Position numbers and translations under genes: made by a program. Below the pieces are notes generated by a model. That model had not been told where the DNA came from. It saw nothing but the letters and a program-made list of their open reading frames with translations, and ran no database searches. A stretch of 64,000 nt of DNA from Gluconobacter cadivus (GTDB lineage: Bacteria; Pseudomonadota; Alphaproteobacteria; Acetobacterales; Acetobacteraceae), in the NCBI RefSeq assembly GCF_015244745.1, contig NZ_JABCQI010000003.1, forward strand, positions 1 through 64,000, read 5' to 3'. Position 1 is the first letter of the stretch. The number at the start of each line of letters is the position of its first letter. Below, in pieces: positions 19,079 through 28,133 of the stretch.

Positions 19079-19978
19079 TTATGCGAACTTCGGCAGGAAC
19101 TGCAAGGCAAGCCGACAGGCTGCGAGATCCCATGCGGCACAACCGACGCTTTTGAAGAAGATTGGCTGGTTTAGCGGCGCCTTTCCCCGCAGACTCTCGG
19201 CAAGAGGAACAACGTCTGACCATTTTTTTTCAGCCTGAATAATATCCCCTGCTTCATGGGGCGCTCCAACAGGATCATCGACGACGCAGAGACTGTTCAG
19301 GACAACATTAGGGCCAATCTCGATCATGTCCGGTCGATACGCGCCCACACCGATAACAAGTGTCTCCGGCGAAGCCTGCCCATCGAACAGGATTTTCTGG
19401 CTGCTGGTGACGGAAATAACAGCATCATACTGATTTTCAGTGTCGCGTTCGGCCTGAATTCGAAGGGCGGGATATGGGCCTTCTATCAACGACATGATGC
19501 GCTGCGCGTTTCTTCCCCGTATTGAGACTGAAAGGCCCGGGTAAAATTCATTCAGCGCTTCAAGATGAACCCGTGCCTGTGCCCCGGTTCCGATAAGTAA
19601 AATGTCTTCGAGGCGTTTTGGACGAAAACAGGACAGGCCGAGCATTGAAATTGCGGCTGTACGTCGTTCAGTCGCACTAATGCCATCCAGGGCGAACAGA
19701 AAATGTCCGTCCTTGGCATCCAAGCACGTTACCTGCCCCTGAAGGGTTGGCAGATCTGTATTCTCCGGGAAAATGGTCAACAGCTTGTGGGCGATTAGAT
19801 CAGGGCCACAGGCCACCATCGACAGCACGCTTCCGCGTTGATCGGCTGTTGGAACGACGAGGCGTTCCGGGCAGATGATTGTCCCGTCCCGGTATTCTGT
19901 GATGGCTGTCCTGAGCGCTGTGATCAGCGGTTGAAAGGGGAGAGCCTGTCGTGTTTCATCGGCTGAAAGAATGCGCAT
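19079..19978 (-). CDS. Ornithine cyclodeaminase / mu-crystallin family protein
   Basis: The 299-residue protein belongs to the OCD/mu-crystallin NAD(P) family. It has the substrate-side motif ending in HKLLTIFPEN, a Rossmann GTGAQARVH near residue 130, and a late DDPVGAPHEAGDI. Members are ornithine cyclodeaminase, alanine dehydrogenase, or reductases of cyclic imino acids such as pyrroline-2-carboxylate and ketimines. Its place in a run with RidA and D-amino-acid transaminase favours an imine/ketimine reductase role, but the reaction cannot be fixed from sequence. Confidence 0.85.
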   Translation of the reverse strand: MRILSADETRQALPFQPLITALRTAITEYRDGTIICPERLVVPTADQRGSVLSMVACGPDLIAHKLLTIFPENTDLPTLQGQVTCLDAKDGHFLFALDGISATERRTAAISMLGLSCFRPKRLEDILLIGTGAQARVHLEALNEFYPGLSVSIRGRNAQRIMSLIEGPYPALRIQAERDTENQYDAVISVTSSQKILFDGQASPETLVIGVGAYRPDMIEIGPNVVLNSLCVVDDPVGAPHEAGDIIQAEKKWSDVVPLAESLRGKAPLNQPIFFKSVGCAAWDLAACRLALQFLPKFA

Positions 19979-20017
19979 GGAAGCTCCGGAACGGTGTCAG
20001 GAAATCAGAATTCTCTT

Positions 20018-20371
20018 TCAGGATCCGAGGCGTGCGACCAGTGTCATTTCAACTTTCCAGGCCGGGTCCGCCAGACGTGCCTCTACCGTGGCACGGGCAG
20101 GCTTGGCACCCTGATCGAGCCATGCGTCCCATGCCCTGTTCATCGCGCCAATCTCGGAAATATCCGTCAGGAAGATCTGTACGGAGACGATGTCGCTTTT
20201 CCGGCTGCCGGCCTGTGCCAGAAGACTATCAATCTGATGGAGGACGTTGGCAGTCTGCCCTTCCGTGTCCAGGGTTTCGTCCGTCGTCACCTGACCCGCG
20301 AAATGGATCATGCCATTGCAGATGACGGCGCCGCTGAGGCGCTCGTGAGGATCCAGACGTGTGATCGACAT
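20018..20371 (-). CDS. RidA/YjgF-family imine deaminase
   Basis: The 117-residue protein is a typical RidA-family monomer, with GQVTTDETLDTEGQTANVLHQIDSLL and the conserved PARATVEARL near the end, containing the arginine that binds the carboxylate of 2-imino acids. It would hydrolyse reactive imines released by PLP or flavin enzymes. It lies between the D-amino-acid transaminase (upstream) and the OCD-family gene (downstream) in the same orientation, with gaps of about 35-40 bases. Confidence 0.9.
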   Translation of the reverse strand: MSITRLDPHERLSGAVICNGMIHFAGQVTTDETLDTEGQTANVLHQIDSLLAQAGSRKSDIVSVQIFLTDISEIGAMNRAWDAWLDQGAKPARATVEARLADPAWKVEMTLVARLGS

Positions 20372-20406
20372 TGCTGATAATCCTTATATTCGGGGAAAAG
20401 GGCTTT

Positions 20407-21282
20407 TTAGAAAATGATTGCTGGTAACGTCATGACGTCCTGCAAATAGGCGTCATAGAGACTGCGAAAGACTGGTCCGGGAATCCCACCGCCAACGCTC
20501 ACGCCATCCATTTCGATAACGGGAACGGCGATCGTCGAGGCACTTGTGTAAAAGACTTCCGTCGCGCCCAGAACGTCAGTCTTTGAAAACGGCCGCTCCG
20601 CGATTGTCAGACCATGACGTTTGGCAATTTCAATGATTGTCCGGCGCGTAATGCCCGGCAGGATATCCTGGGAAAGATTGCGCGTAATCAGTTCGTTGCT
20701 CGCACTGACGATGAATGCGGTCGAGGAAGCGCCTTCGGTGATCTCGTCGCCATCCAGCATCCAGGCTTCGTTGACCCTAGCCTGCTTCACGGCGTGTTTG
20801 GCCATGACCTGCGCCAGAAGCGATGTGGATTTGATGTCCCGCCGCGCCCAGCGCAGATCGGGCACGGTAATGATCCGCCCACCGGTTTCGATGACCGGAT
20901 TGGACTGAACCCGTGAGAATTGTGGAAACATCACAACGGTCGGTTCAAGGCCCTCGGCATATTGGAAAGCTCGCTCCGCCACGCCGCGACTGACCTGAAT
21001 ATAGATCAGCCCGTTGCGCAGTTCATTGCGCCGCATCAGTTCGGTTTCAATCCCGGTCCATGCTTCAATGCTGAACGGATTGGCAATTCCGATCTCTGCC
21101 AAAGAACGCTCGAGACGCTGGAGATGGTGGTCGTTATCCACAAGACGCCCCTCGATGACAGCCGTCACTTCATAGACGCCATCACCGAAAAGAAACCCGC
21201 GATCCATGACAGGAATGACGGCATCCCGAAGAGGAACGAATTCCCCCCGTACGAACCCGATACGGTTGTCGACAGTCGACAC
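20407..21282 (-). CDS. D-amino-acid transaminase (class IV aminotransferase)
   Basis: The 291-residue fold-type IV PLP enzyme opens with a DRGFLFGDGVYEV motif. The PLP lysine is Lys151 in RRDIKSTSLL, and ITEGASSTAFIV is the cofactor-phosphate loop. The DIKS sequence and EG-SS loop favour D-amino-acid transaminase over branched-chain enzymes. GTG 21282 is chosen because AAGGGAGGG precedes it directly; the open extension to 21345 has no such site. It would transfer amino groups from D-amino acids released by the neighbouring N-carbamoyl-D-amino-acid hydrolase. It is divergent from the cyclic amidohydrolase at 21483. Confidence 0.88.
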   Translation of the reverse strand: MSTVDNRIGFVRGEFVPLRDAVIPVMDRGFLFGDGVYEVTAVIEGRLVDNDHHLQRLERSLAEIGIANPFSIEAWTGIETELMRRNELRNGLIYIQVSRGVAERAFQYAEGLEPTVVMFPQFSRVQSNPVIETGGRIITVPDLRWARRDIKSTSLLAQVMAKHAVKQARVNEAWMLDGDEITEGASSTAFIVSASNELITRNLSQDILPGITRRTIIEIAKRHGLTIAERPFSKTDVLGATEVFYTSASTIAVPVIEMDGVSVGGGIPGPVFRSLYDAYLQDVMTLPAIIF

Positions 21283-21482
21283 GATCCCTCCCTTGCAAGC
21301 CGGTCTGTTGAGATCCTGTATAAAAGAAGTTTCCTGCACTGGCATATCGGATATCCGGACCTGCTATTCACCGGCGTGATACTGTCCGGCAACTGCCGAT
21401 AGAGCAGACACTGGACGCACCAGCGCATGCCATGGAGTATTTTTCGACCCGATATCACTCGTAGAACAGGCAGGCGACCCTC

Positions 21483-22799
21483 ATGGAGCATTTTGATCTC
21501 ATTCTGAAAAACGGGACTGTCGTTACTTCCTCGCAGGAACGTGCCGATATCGGCTGTCGAAACGGCAGGATCGTTGCCATCGGAAATCTCGGCCGCGCAG
21601 AGGCAACCGAAGTCATCGATTGTACCGGCCTGCACGTATTGCCGGGTGTCATTGACCCCCATGTCCATCTGCGCGAGCCGGGAGATGCCAGTGTCGAAAC
21701 CATCCATGATGGCACGAAAGGTGCCATTCTTGGCGGCGTCACGGCGGTTTTCGACATGCCCAATACGGCTGAGTCGGTCATTTCCAAAGAAGTTCTGGAT
21801 CGCAAACGCGCCATGATCCCGGGCAAAAGCTGGTGCGACATCGGGCTTTATGTTGGCGCGACAAAGAAGAATATCGAGACACTGGATACGCTTGAAGTTC
21901 AGGATAATGTCTGTGCCATCAAGGTTTTCGCCGGGTCGTCGACGGGCGATCTTCTTGTGGAAGACGATGCCAGCCTCGAAGCCCTGATGCGGAACGGAAC
22001 CCGCCGCGTCTGCTATCACTCGGAGGACGAAACGCGTCTTCAGGAACGCAAAAAACTCTTTTCCGTCGGCCAGCCCTATCGCATGCACATGGAATGGCGG
22101 GATGTCGAATGTGCGTTTCTTGGCACCCGCCGCCTGATGTCGCTGGCGCGGAAAACGGGGCGCAAGACGCATATCCTGCATGTCTCCACCGCGGAAGAAC
22201 TCGCCTATATGCGCGATTTCAAGGATATCGGAACGGTCGAGGTTCTGGTCAATCACCTTACGCAGGTTGGGCCTGATGTTTACGATCGCCTTGGGGGTTA
22301 CGCGATCATGAACCCGCCCATTCGTGAGCAGCGCCACTACGATGCGTCCTGGGCAGCCGTTAATGCAGGTGATGTGGACTGCATCGGCTCCGATCACGCC
22401 CCCCATTCCCGTGAAGCCAAGGAACGTCCCTGGCCGCTGACTTCTGCGGGTCTGACGGGTGTGCAGACGCTTGTCCCCATCATGCTGGATCACGTAAATG
22501 CCGGCCGTCTGCCACTTGAGCGGATGGTGTCGCTGATGTCTGCTGGTCCCGCGCGCGTGTATGGGGCGGTCGGGAAGGGGCATATTGCTCCGGGCTATGA
22601 CGCGGACTTCACGATTGTCGATCTCGCGCATCGCCGGACGATTGAGGAGAGCTGGATTACGTCGCCCTGTGGCTGGACCCCGTTTGCAGGGACGTCTTGC
22701 ACCGGCTGGCCTGTCATGACGGTCATTCGCGGTCAGGCGGTCATGCGCGAGGACGAAATCATCGGATCGCCCCGCGGTGCGGTCGTGTCCTTTTTCTGA
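21483..22799 (+). CDS. Dihydroorotase-family cyclic amidohydrolase
   Basis: The 438-residue amidohydrolase has the DPHVHLREPG zinc motif (His60, His62), a probable carboxylated Lys147 in AIKVFAGSSTG, CYHSEDE, ILHVSTAEE and catalytic Asp in GSDHAPH. By sequence it is a class I dihydroorotase relative, not a classical D-hydantoinase. The neighbourhood (N-carbamoyl-D-amino-acid hydrolase, hydantoin-type racemase, D-amino-acid transaminase) implies it opens a hydantoin-like ring rather than serving pyrimidine biosynthesis. A housekeeping PyrC elsewhere in the genome is expected but not visible here. An AGGCGACC region precedes the ATG. Confidence 0.85.
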   Translation: MEHFDLILKNGTVVTSSQERADIGCRNGRIVAIGNLGRAEATEVIDCTGLHVLPGVIDPHVHLREPGDASVETIHDGTKGAILGGVTAVFDMPNTAESVISKEVLDRKRAMIPGKSWCDIGLYVGATKKNIETLDTLEVQDNVCAIKVFAGSSTGDLLVEDDASLEALMRNGTRRVCYHSEDETRLQERKKLFSVGQPYRMHMEWRDVECAFLGTRRLMSLARKTGRKTHILHVSTAEELAYMRDFKDIGTVEVLVNHLTQVGPDVYDRLGGYAIMNPPIREQRHYDASWAAVNAGDVDCIGSDHAPHSREAKERPWPLTSAGLTGVQTLVPIMLDHVNAGRLPLERMVSLMSAGPARVYGAVGKGHIAPGYDADFTIVDLAHRRTIEESWITSPCGWTPFAGTSCTGWPVMTVIRGQAVMREDEIIGSPRGAVVSFF

Positions 22800-22802
22800 C
22801 GC

Positions 22803-23696
22803 TCAGGGCTCTTTGGGAAGATCGGTCACAACCTCGCGGACGCGCTCCAGAAAAAAGCGTCCAAGCCGCGAAAGCGAACGGTTCTCGGACCATATCGCAT
22901 ACGCGGCGACAGGAATGGCCGGTGCAAAGGGGCGGCTGACGAGCTTGAAGCGCCCTGATGAGGCCGTCAGCGGGTCCACGATTGCGACCCCCGCATTGGC
23001 TTCCGCAAGCGTACAGGCTGTGTTGGCGTAGCGGACTTCGGCAGAGAAGGTGAAACCCTCGTCTTCCTGATCGAAGGCCGCGCGCGTGGCTTCCCCGAGC
23101 TTGGTGCCGGATTCAAGCGCGATGAAGTGATAGTCCCGTAGATCCCACGGCCGGATCTGCCGCTTTTCGGTGAGTGGGTGGCCCGGCGGCATGACACAAA
23201 CCATTTCTCCGCGATACAGCACTTCCGACGCCAGTCCCGGCTTGCCACTGAAGCCAAGCGCAAATCCCAGTTCCGCCTTGTGGCTTTCCACACTGTTGAC
23301 GACGCCTTCATAGCGCCGGACATCGAAATACGTCCGGATTTTCGGCCGAAGGGACTGCGTGCGCTGGATCGCCGTTGCGAGCATGCCGTAGCCGATCGGC
23401 GGCGTGGCCACGAGCCGGAGCTGCCCCGCGCGGCTGTCCCGAAGATCCTGAATCCGGCCTTCGAGCCGTTCATGCAGATCGAAGATTGCCTCCGCGTCAT
23501 CCACGATGATCGTGGCTTCAGGTGTGGGGTAAATCCGGTTGTTGACCCTCTGGAACAGGGCAAACCCGACCTGATCCTCCATCGTCCGGATCGCATTGCT
23601 GATCGCAGGCTGCGACAACCCGAGAACGCGCGCAGCTGCAACGGTCGTATTATGGCGAATGATTGCCCGGAGAATCTCGATCTGGCGCAGGTTCAT
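22803..23696 (-). CDS. LysR-family regulator of the cyclic-amide cluster
   Basis: The 297-residue LysR protein has an N-terminal helix-turn-helix (RQIEILRAIIRHNTTVAAAR then LSQPAISNAIRTME). The effector domain is similar to regulators of catabolic operons. It is convergent with the cyclic amidohydrolase (3-base gap) and divergent from the N-carbamoyl hydrolase operon. The 144-base divergent region is the likely operator, though no clean T-N11-A dyad was found in it by eye. Confidence 0.9.
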   Translation of the reverse strand: MNLRQIEILRAIIRHNTTVAAARVLGLSQPAISNAIRTMEDQVGFALFQRVNNRIYPTPEATIIVDDAEAIFDLHERLEGRIQDLRDSRAGQLRLVATPPIGYGMLATAIQRTQSLRPKIRTYFDVRRYEGVVNSVESHKAELGFALGFSGKPGLASEVLYRGEMVCVMPPGHPLTEKRQIRPWDLRDYHFIALESGTKLGEATRAAFDQEDEGFTFSAEVRYANTACTLAEANAGVAIVDPLTASSGRFKLVSRPFAPAIPVAAYAIWSENRSLSRLGRFFLERVREVVTDLPKEP

Positions 23697-23840
23697 CTAT
23701 AAGTTTTTTGAATATGAGGGAGGGATATCTGATTAGCCGGATTATTGAGCGAACCGAAACAAAATGGCAATGAATTTGTGACCGGCAAATGTGCGAAGAA
23801 GTTCGCCATCGTGCCATAAATGAGACCCGGACGAGGGAAA

Positions 23841-24800
23841 ATGACTATGGGACGGATCATTCGGATTGCCGCAGCCCAAATGGGGCCGACACAGAAAGCC
23901 GATACGCGAGACCAAACGGTCCAGCGCATGATCGCCCTGCTGGAAGAGGCTGTCTCAAAAGGCGCCACACTCGTTGTCTATCCCGAACTCGCGTTTACGA
24001 CATTCTTCCCGCGGTGGCTGCTCGAAGGAGCGGAGCTTCTGAAGGAATATGAACGTTCCATGCCTAATCCTGAGGTCCAGCCTCTGTTCGATCGGGCGAA
24101 AGAGCTTGGTATTGGCTTCTATGTTGGTTATGCGGAACTGACTCCGGAAGGGGAACGTTTCAATACCAGTATTATTGTTGCCTGTGATGGCACGGTTCTT
24201 GGTAAGTATCGCAAGGTCCACCTGCCGGGTTCGGTCGAACCTCGGGCTGGCGCGAAATTCCAGCAGCTTGAAAAACGCTATTTCGAATATGGTGACCTCG
24301 GTTTTCCGGTTTATCGGGCTGGAGCGGAATGGTCCGATGCCCTTATCGGCATGCTGATCTGTAATGACCGCCGCTGGCCGGAAGCCTGGCGCACGTTGGC
24401 CCTGCAAGGGATGGAACTGCTTTGTGTCGGCTATAACTCCGCCGCTTACGATCCAAACGGTGGCGATACCGAAAGTGCGGATCTGCGGACATTCCATGCG
24501 CAGCTCGTCGCGCAGGCGAATGCGTATATGAATGCCTGCTGGGCCGTGGCTGTGGCAAAGGCGGGCGACGAGGACGGGTCCTGCCTGATCGGTGGAAGCT
24601 GCATCGTTGATCCCAACGGCCAGATCGTGGCCCAGACCACGACCCTTGCCGACGAAGTGATTGTCGCGGACTGTGATCTTGATCTCTGCCAGCAGGGCAA
24701 GACCAAGATGTTCAACTTCGAGGCACACCGGCGGCCGCAATGGTATACCCGCATCACAAGCCAGACGGGCGTCGTCTACCCGGAGGACGAAATCGGCTGA
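23841..24800 (+). CDS. N-carbamoyl-D-amino-acid hydrolase (nitrilase superfamily)
   Basis: The 319-residue protein has the Glu49-Lys125-Cys174 triad of the carbon-nitrogen hydrolase superfamily (VVYPEL, YRKVHLPG, ICNDRRWPE). Segments such as LTTFFPRW-like TTFFPRW, HLPG, LEKRYFE and DRRWPEAWR match my recollection of Agrobacterium D-carbamoylase, which turns N-carbamoyl-D-amino acids into D-amino acids, CO2 and ammonia. ATG 23841 has GAGGG close upstream; 23847 is an alternative. The stop codon overlaps the ABC binding-protein start (TGATG), opening a tightly packed eight-gene operon. Confidence 0.9.
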   Translation: MTMGRIIRIAAAQMGPTQKADTRDQTVQRMIALLEEAVSKGATLVVYPELAFTTFFPRWLLEGAELLKEYERSMPNPEVQPLFDRAKELGIGFYVGYAELTPEGERFNTSIIVACDGTVLGKYRKVHLPGSVEPRAGAKFQQLEKRYFEYGDLGFPVYRAGAEWSDALIGMLICNDRRWPEAWRTLALQGMELLCVGYNSAAYDPNGGDTESADLRTFHAQLVAQANAYMNACWAVAVAKAGDEDGSCLIGGSCIVDPNGQIVAQTTTLADEVIVADCDLDLCQQGKTKMFNFEAHRRPQWYTRITSQTGVVYPEDEIG

Positions 24801-25612
24801 TGACGTCGACATTCCGGACACTCCTGTCTCTGACGGCCTGTCTCCTCTGGGGGCATGTGGAGGGCGCACAGGCGTCTTCCGGAGTGCTCCGGATTGCGGT
24901 TAATCCGATTTATCCACCGCTTGAATTCCGCGATCCGGTCACGGACCGCCTGACCGGTTTTGATATCGATTTCGGAAATGCTCTAGCGGCCCGCATGGGC
25001 GTGAAGGCCGAATGGGTCGAGACGGCCTTCCCGCAAATGATCCCCTCGGTCCAGAGCGGTCGAACCGACATGATCCTCAGCGGATTTTCCGACCGCCCTG
25101 AACGCCGCGCCTTTCTGGATTTTCTGGACTATCTCAAATCCGGCGCACAGGTCCTCGTCCTTTCAGAGGGCGAAGTCCAGAGCCCCGAGATGCTGTGCGG
25201 ACGAAAGGTCGCCGCCAGCCGCGCCACGTCCTTTCCGTCCATGATCCGGCAGTGGAGTCACGACCACTGCGAGGCGCAGGGACGTTCCGCGATGGTGTTC
25301 TACCCGTCCGAAAGCGGGGCCGACGCCCGGATACAGCTCCTTCAGGGGCGCGTCGCCGCTATGGTGCAGGGGGGCGAGACGGTCGGATATTTCATCGACA
25401 TCACCCGTCACGCCTTTCGCAGGCTCGGAAAGCCCCTGTCGAACATGCTGCTGTCGATGGCCTTTCCCAAAGGACACGCTGAACTTAAGGCGCAGGTCTC
25501 TCACGCTTTTGCCGATCTCAGAGCAGACGGAACCTATGCGCGCCTTCTCCAGCGCTGGTCCCTTGAAGATGCCGCTCTCCCCGCTACAGACTCAGACGGA
25601 TCCATACCATGA
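24800..25612 (+). CDS. ABC transporter substrate-binding protein (polar amino-acid type), copy 1
   Basis: The 270-residue family 3 solute-binding protein has a signal peptide (about 26 residues ending ASS). It then has the typical LRIAVNPIYPPLEFRDPVT-like opening and FDIDFGNALAARMGVK. It would bind an amino acid or an N-carbamoyl/hydantoin derivative in the periplasm and deliver it to the permease encoded next. The ATG overlaps the previous stop, and its own stop overlaps the permease start. A paralogue lies at 29584-30435. Confidence 0.9.
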   Translation: MTSTFRTLLSLTACLLWGHVEGAQASSGVLRIAVNPIYPPLEFRDPVTDRLTGFDIDFGNALAARMGVKAEWVETAFPQMIPSVQSGRTDMILSGFSDRPERRAFLDFLDYLKSGAQVLVLSEGEVQSPEMLCGRKVAASRATSFPSMIRQWSHDHCEAQGRSAMVFYPSESGADARIQLLQGRVAAMVQGGETVGYFIDITRHAFRRLGKPLSNMLLSMAFPKGHAELKAQVSHAFADLRADGTYARLLQRWSLEDAALPATDSDGSIP

Positions 25613-26445
25613 CCAGAACGACAGAGGCTTCCCGGCTTCTTGCCCTGCCGCGCGGAGGGCGTATCGCATGGACGCAGATCGCCTCGGGCGTCGTGCTGCT
25701 CGCCCTCTGCGCCTGGATCATTCATGCGTTCGCCGTCGGGCAGATCGAATGGCGCTATGTCGGTCAGTTCCTGTTCGTGCCGTCCATCCTGCGCGGTGTT
25801 GGCGCCACGCTGCTGATGGCGATATGCGCCATGGCGCTGGGGATGGTGGTGGGGATTGTCCTCGCGTTGGGGCGGCTGTCCACAGCGTGGCTGCCCCGCA
25901 TCGTCTCGGGACTATATGTCTGGCTGTTCCGGGGCGTGCCGGTCATCCTGCAACTGCTGATCTGGTTCAACCTCGCGCTGATCTTCCCGCATGTCACCCT
26001 GCCGGGCGTCGGCTCGTACCGGACGGTCGATCTCATGACGCCGTTCCTCTCGGCCCTGTTCGGGCTGGGGCTCAATCAGGCCGCCTATATTGCCGAAATC
26101 TTCCGCGCCGGTTTCCAGAGCGTGGATCGCGGACAGTATGAAGCCGCCTCCGCCATCGGTATGACGCGCCTGATGGCCATGCGCCGCATCATCTTCCCGC
26201 AGGCTTTCCGGACAGTCATCCCGCCGCTTGGCAACGAATTCATCAACATGATCAAGCTGACCTCACTCGCCAGCCTCATCCAGTATCCCGAAGTCCTGCA
26301 CAATGCGGAGACGATCTATTACGCCAACACGCGGGTGATCGAACTGCTGATCGTCGCAGGTTTCTGGTACCTCACGGCCGTGACTGTTCTCTCGCCGTTG
26401 CAGCATCTGCTTGAACGCCGCTTTGCACGAGGAAAATCCTCATGA
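25609..26445 (+). CDS. ABC transporter permease (polar amino-acid type)
   Basis: The 278-residue HisM/GlnP-type permease has about five to six membrane segments. The cytoplasmic coupling loop contains [24 protein letters not shown], the EAA motif. It starts with an ATGA overlap and ends with an ATGA overlap to the ATPase. Only one permease gene is present, so it would form a homodimer. No second permease was seen in the operon. Confidence 0.92.
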   Translation: MTRTTEASRLLALPRGGRIAWTQIASGVVLLALCAWIIHAFAVGQIEWRYVGQFLFVPSILRGVGATLLMAICAMALGMVVGIVLALGRLSTAWLPRIVSGLYVWLFRGVPVILQLLIWFNLALIFPHVTLPGVGSYRTVDLMTPFLSALFGLGLNQAAYIAEIFRAGFQSVDRGQYEAASAIGMTRLMAMRRIIFPQAFRTVIPPLGNEFINMIKLTSLASLIQYPEVLHNAETIYYANTRVIELLIVAGFWYLTAVTVLSPLQHLLERRFARGKSS

Positions 26446-27224
26446 CCGAACCTGCGATCTGGATCAGGAACCTGCACAAATCCTTCGGCGCGAACCCCGT
26501 TCTGCGCGGTGTGTCGCTCGATATTCCTCCGGGACAAGTCGTCTGTGTCCTTGGCGGTTCCGGGTCGGGCAAGACCACAATGCTGCGCTGCATCGCCCAG
26601 CTTGAGACAGCGGAAGACGGACTGATCGTCATGAGCGGGGAGTTGCTCGGTCTCCGGGAACGCAACGGACGACTGGTCCCTCGAAGCGCGCATGACATTG
26701 CCCGTCAGCGGCGTCTGGCCGGTATGGTTTTCCAGCGCTTCAATCTGTTCCCGCATATGACGGCGCTTGAAAACGTCATGGAAGGGCCAGTGCGCGTGCA
26801 GAAGCGCCCGGCTGCGGAAGTCCGGTCCGAAGCGCTGGAGCTTCTGCGCAGCGTCGGGCTGGAGCATCGTGCGGATCATTATCCCGCGCAGTTGTCCGGC
26901 GGCCAGCAGCAGCGCGTCGCGATCGCCCGCGCGCTGGCGCTGAAGCCTGCCGTCATGCTGTTCGACGAGCCGACCAGCGCGCTCGACCCGGAATCCGTAG
27001 GCGATGTGCTGGCCGTCATGAAAAGCGTCGCGGCCAGCGGCGTGACGATGTTGGTCGTCACCCATGAACTCTCCTTCGCCCGGGAGGTCGCCGATCGCAT
27101 CCTGTTCATGGATGGTGGCGTCATTCTGGAAGACGCCCCGACCGCCGACTTTTTCGGAACCCCACGCGAAGACCGCACACGCGCGTTCCTCGCGGCGGTT
27201 CTCGGCCAGAAATCAACAGCCTGA
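26442..27224 (+). CDS. ABC transporter ATP-binding protein (polar amino-acid type)
   Basis: The 260-residue ATPase has Walker A (GGSGSGKTT), Q-loop region ([13 protein letters not shown]), signature [15 protein letters not shown], Walker B ([12 protein letters not shown]) and switch histidine (VVTHE). It belongs to the GlnQ/HisP group and powers import with the permease at 25609. It lies inside the catabolic operon, so transport and hydrolysis of the substrate appear co-regulated. Confidence 0.94.
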   Translation: MTEPAIWIRNLHKSFGANPVLRGVSLDIPPGQVVCVLGGSGSGKTTMLRCIAQLETAEDGLIVMSGELLGLRERNGRLVPRSAHDIARQRRLAGMVFQRFNLFPHMTALENVMEGPVRVQKRPAAEVRSEALELLRSVGLEHRADHYPAQLSGGQQQRVAIARALALKPAVMLFDEPTSALDPESVGDVLAVMKSVAASGVTMLVVTHELSFAREVADRILFMDGGVILEDAPTADFFGTPREDRTRAFLAAVLGQKSTA

Positions 27225-27248
27225 TACTTTCCAAGCGGAGATACTCCC

Positions 27249-28133
27249 ATGATTCGCAGCTACGATGATGTTCCGATCCGCCCCTCGAACCTCGCAGGTC
27301 CAGCGCCGGAATTCCCATGGCCGCACGGGATACGGGCCGCGATGATGCTGTCTTTCGACATCGACGCCGAAAGCGCCATCACCAGCAAGGACCCGTCCCA
27401 CGCGGACAAACTCGTTTCGATGTCCTATGGCGGTTATGAAGCCCGCGTCGGACTGCCCAAGGTCCTCGAACTGCTGCGCGAACTGGACCTCAAGGCCACG
27501 TTCTTCACGACCGGCTGGGCAGCGGATGCCTATCCGTCGATGGTGGAAAGCGTCCTGCGCGACGGCCATGAAGTCGGCCATCACGGCTATCATCACCTGC
27601 TGCCCGATCCCGGATCGGCACATATCGAGGACGAACTGGCACGCGGTTTCGAGGCACTGGCCAAGCAGGGTGTCCGCCCTGTGGGCTACAGGGCACCCTA
27701 TGGCGAAAGTTGCGATGAACTCCGCACGGCGCTCAAGCGCGAAGGCATGCTTTATTCCAGTTCGTGGCGCGACGATGTGCGCCCCTACCGTCAGGTCCTG
27801 CCGGATCTTTCGCCGGGCGTCGTCGAACTCCCGCCGTCCTCCTGTTTCGATGACTGGATGCACGGTCTCAGCACCCGCTTTGGTGCGCGCTCGATCTTCC
27901 CGAAAGAACATGTCCTGTCCATGTGGAAGGACGAGCTGGACGAAACCCGCGCCTGGGGCGCCATGGTCGGCACCGTCTTGCACCCGCTGGTCAGCGGCCG
28001 TCCGATGCGCCTACGTTTGCTGCGCAATTTCCTGCTCTACACGATCGAATGTCGTGACGTCTGGATCGCGACCGGAGAGCAGATCGCCCGTCACTTCGAG
28101 GCGTGTGAAGCGGCCGGGTCGACCGCACCATGA
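27249..28133 (+). CDS. Polysaccharide-deacetylase-fold hydrolase (PuuE / cyclic imidase-like)
   Basis: The 294-residue NodB-type domain has the metal motif (SFDID and HHGYHH), a YRAPYGES segment and a long C-terminal part rich in aromatic residues. It has no signal peptide, so it is cytoplasmic and unlikely to act on cell-wall glycan. Cytoplasmic members of this group include allantoinase PuuE and, as I recall, a Pseudomonas cyclic imide hydrolase. In this operon a ring-opening role on an imide or ureide is the reasonable inference. Its stop overlaps the next start (ATGA). Confidence 0.8.
   Translation: MIRSYDDVPIRPSNLAGPAPEFPWPHGIRAAMMLSFDIDAESAITSKDPSHADKLVSMSYGGYEARVGLPKVLELLRELDLKATFFTTGWAADAYPSMVESVLRDGHEVGHHGYHHLLPDPGSAHIEDELARGFEALAKQGVRPVGYRAPYGESCDELRTALKREGMLYSSSWRDDVRPYRQVLPDLSPGVVELPPSSCFDDWMHGLSTRFGARSIFPKEHVLSMWKDELDETRAWGAMVGTVLHPLVSGRPMRLRLLRNFLLYTIECRDVWIATGEQIARHFEACEAAGSTAP

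Noticed and set aside
21165-22631. Long minus-strand open frame opposite the dihydroorotase-like gene
   Set aside because: It is antisense to a clear enzyme gene, lacks family motifs and arises from codon bias in GC-rich DNA; the same holds for long antisense frames at 28091-29404, 40951-42399, 46120-47493 and 47584-48927.
23697-23840. Search for a LysR operator between the regulator and the carbamoylase operon
   Set aside because: Only weak, imperfect half-sites were visible by eye; no site is claimed.
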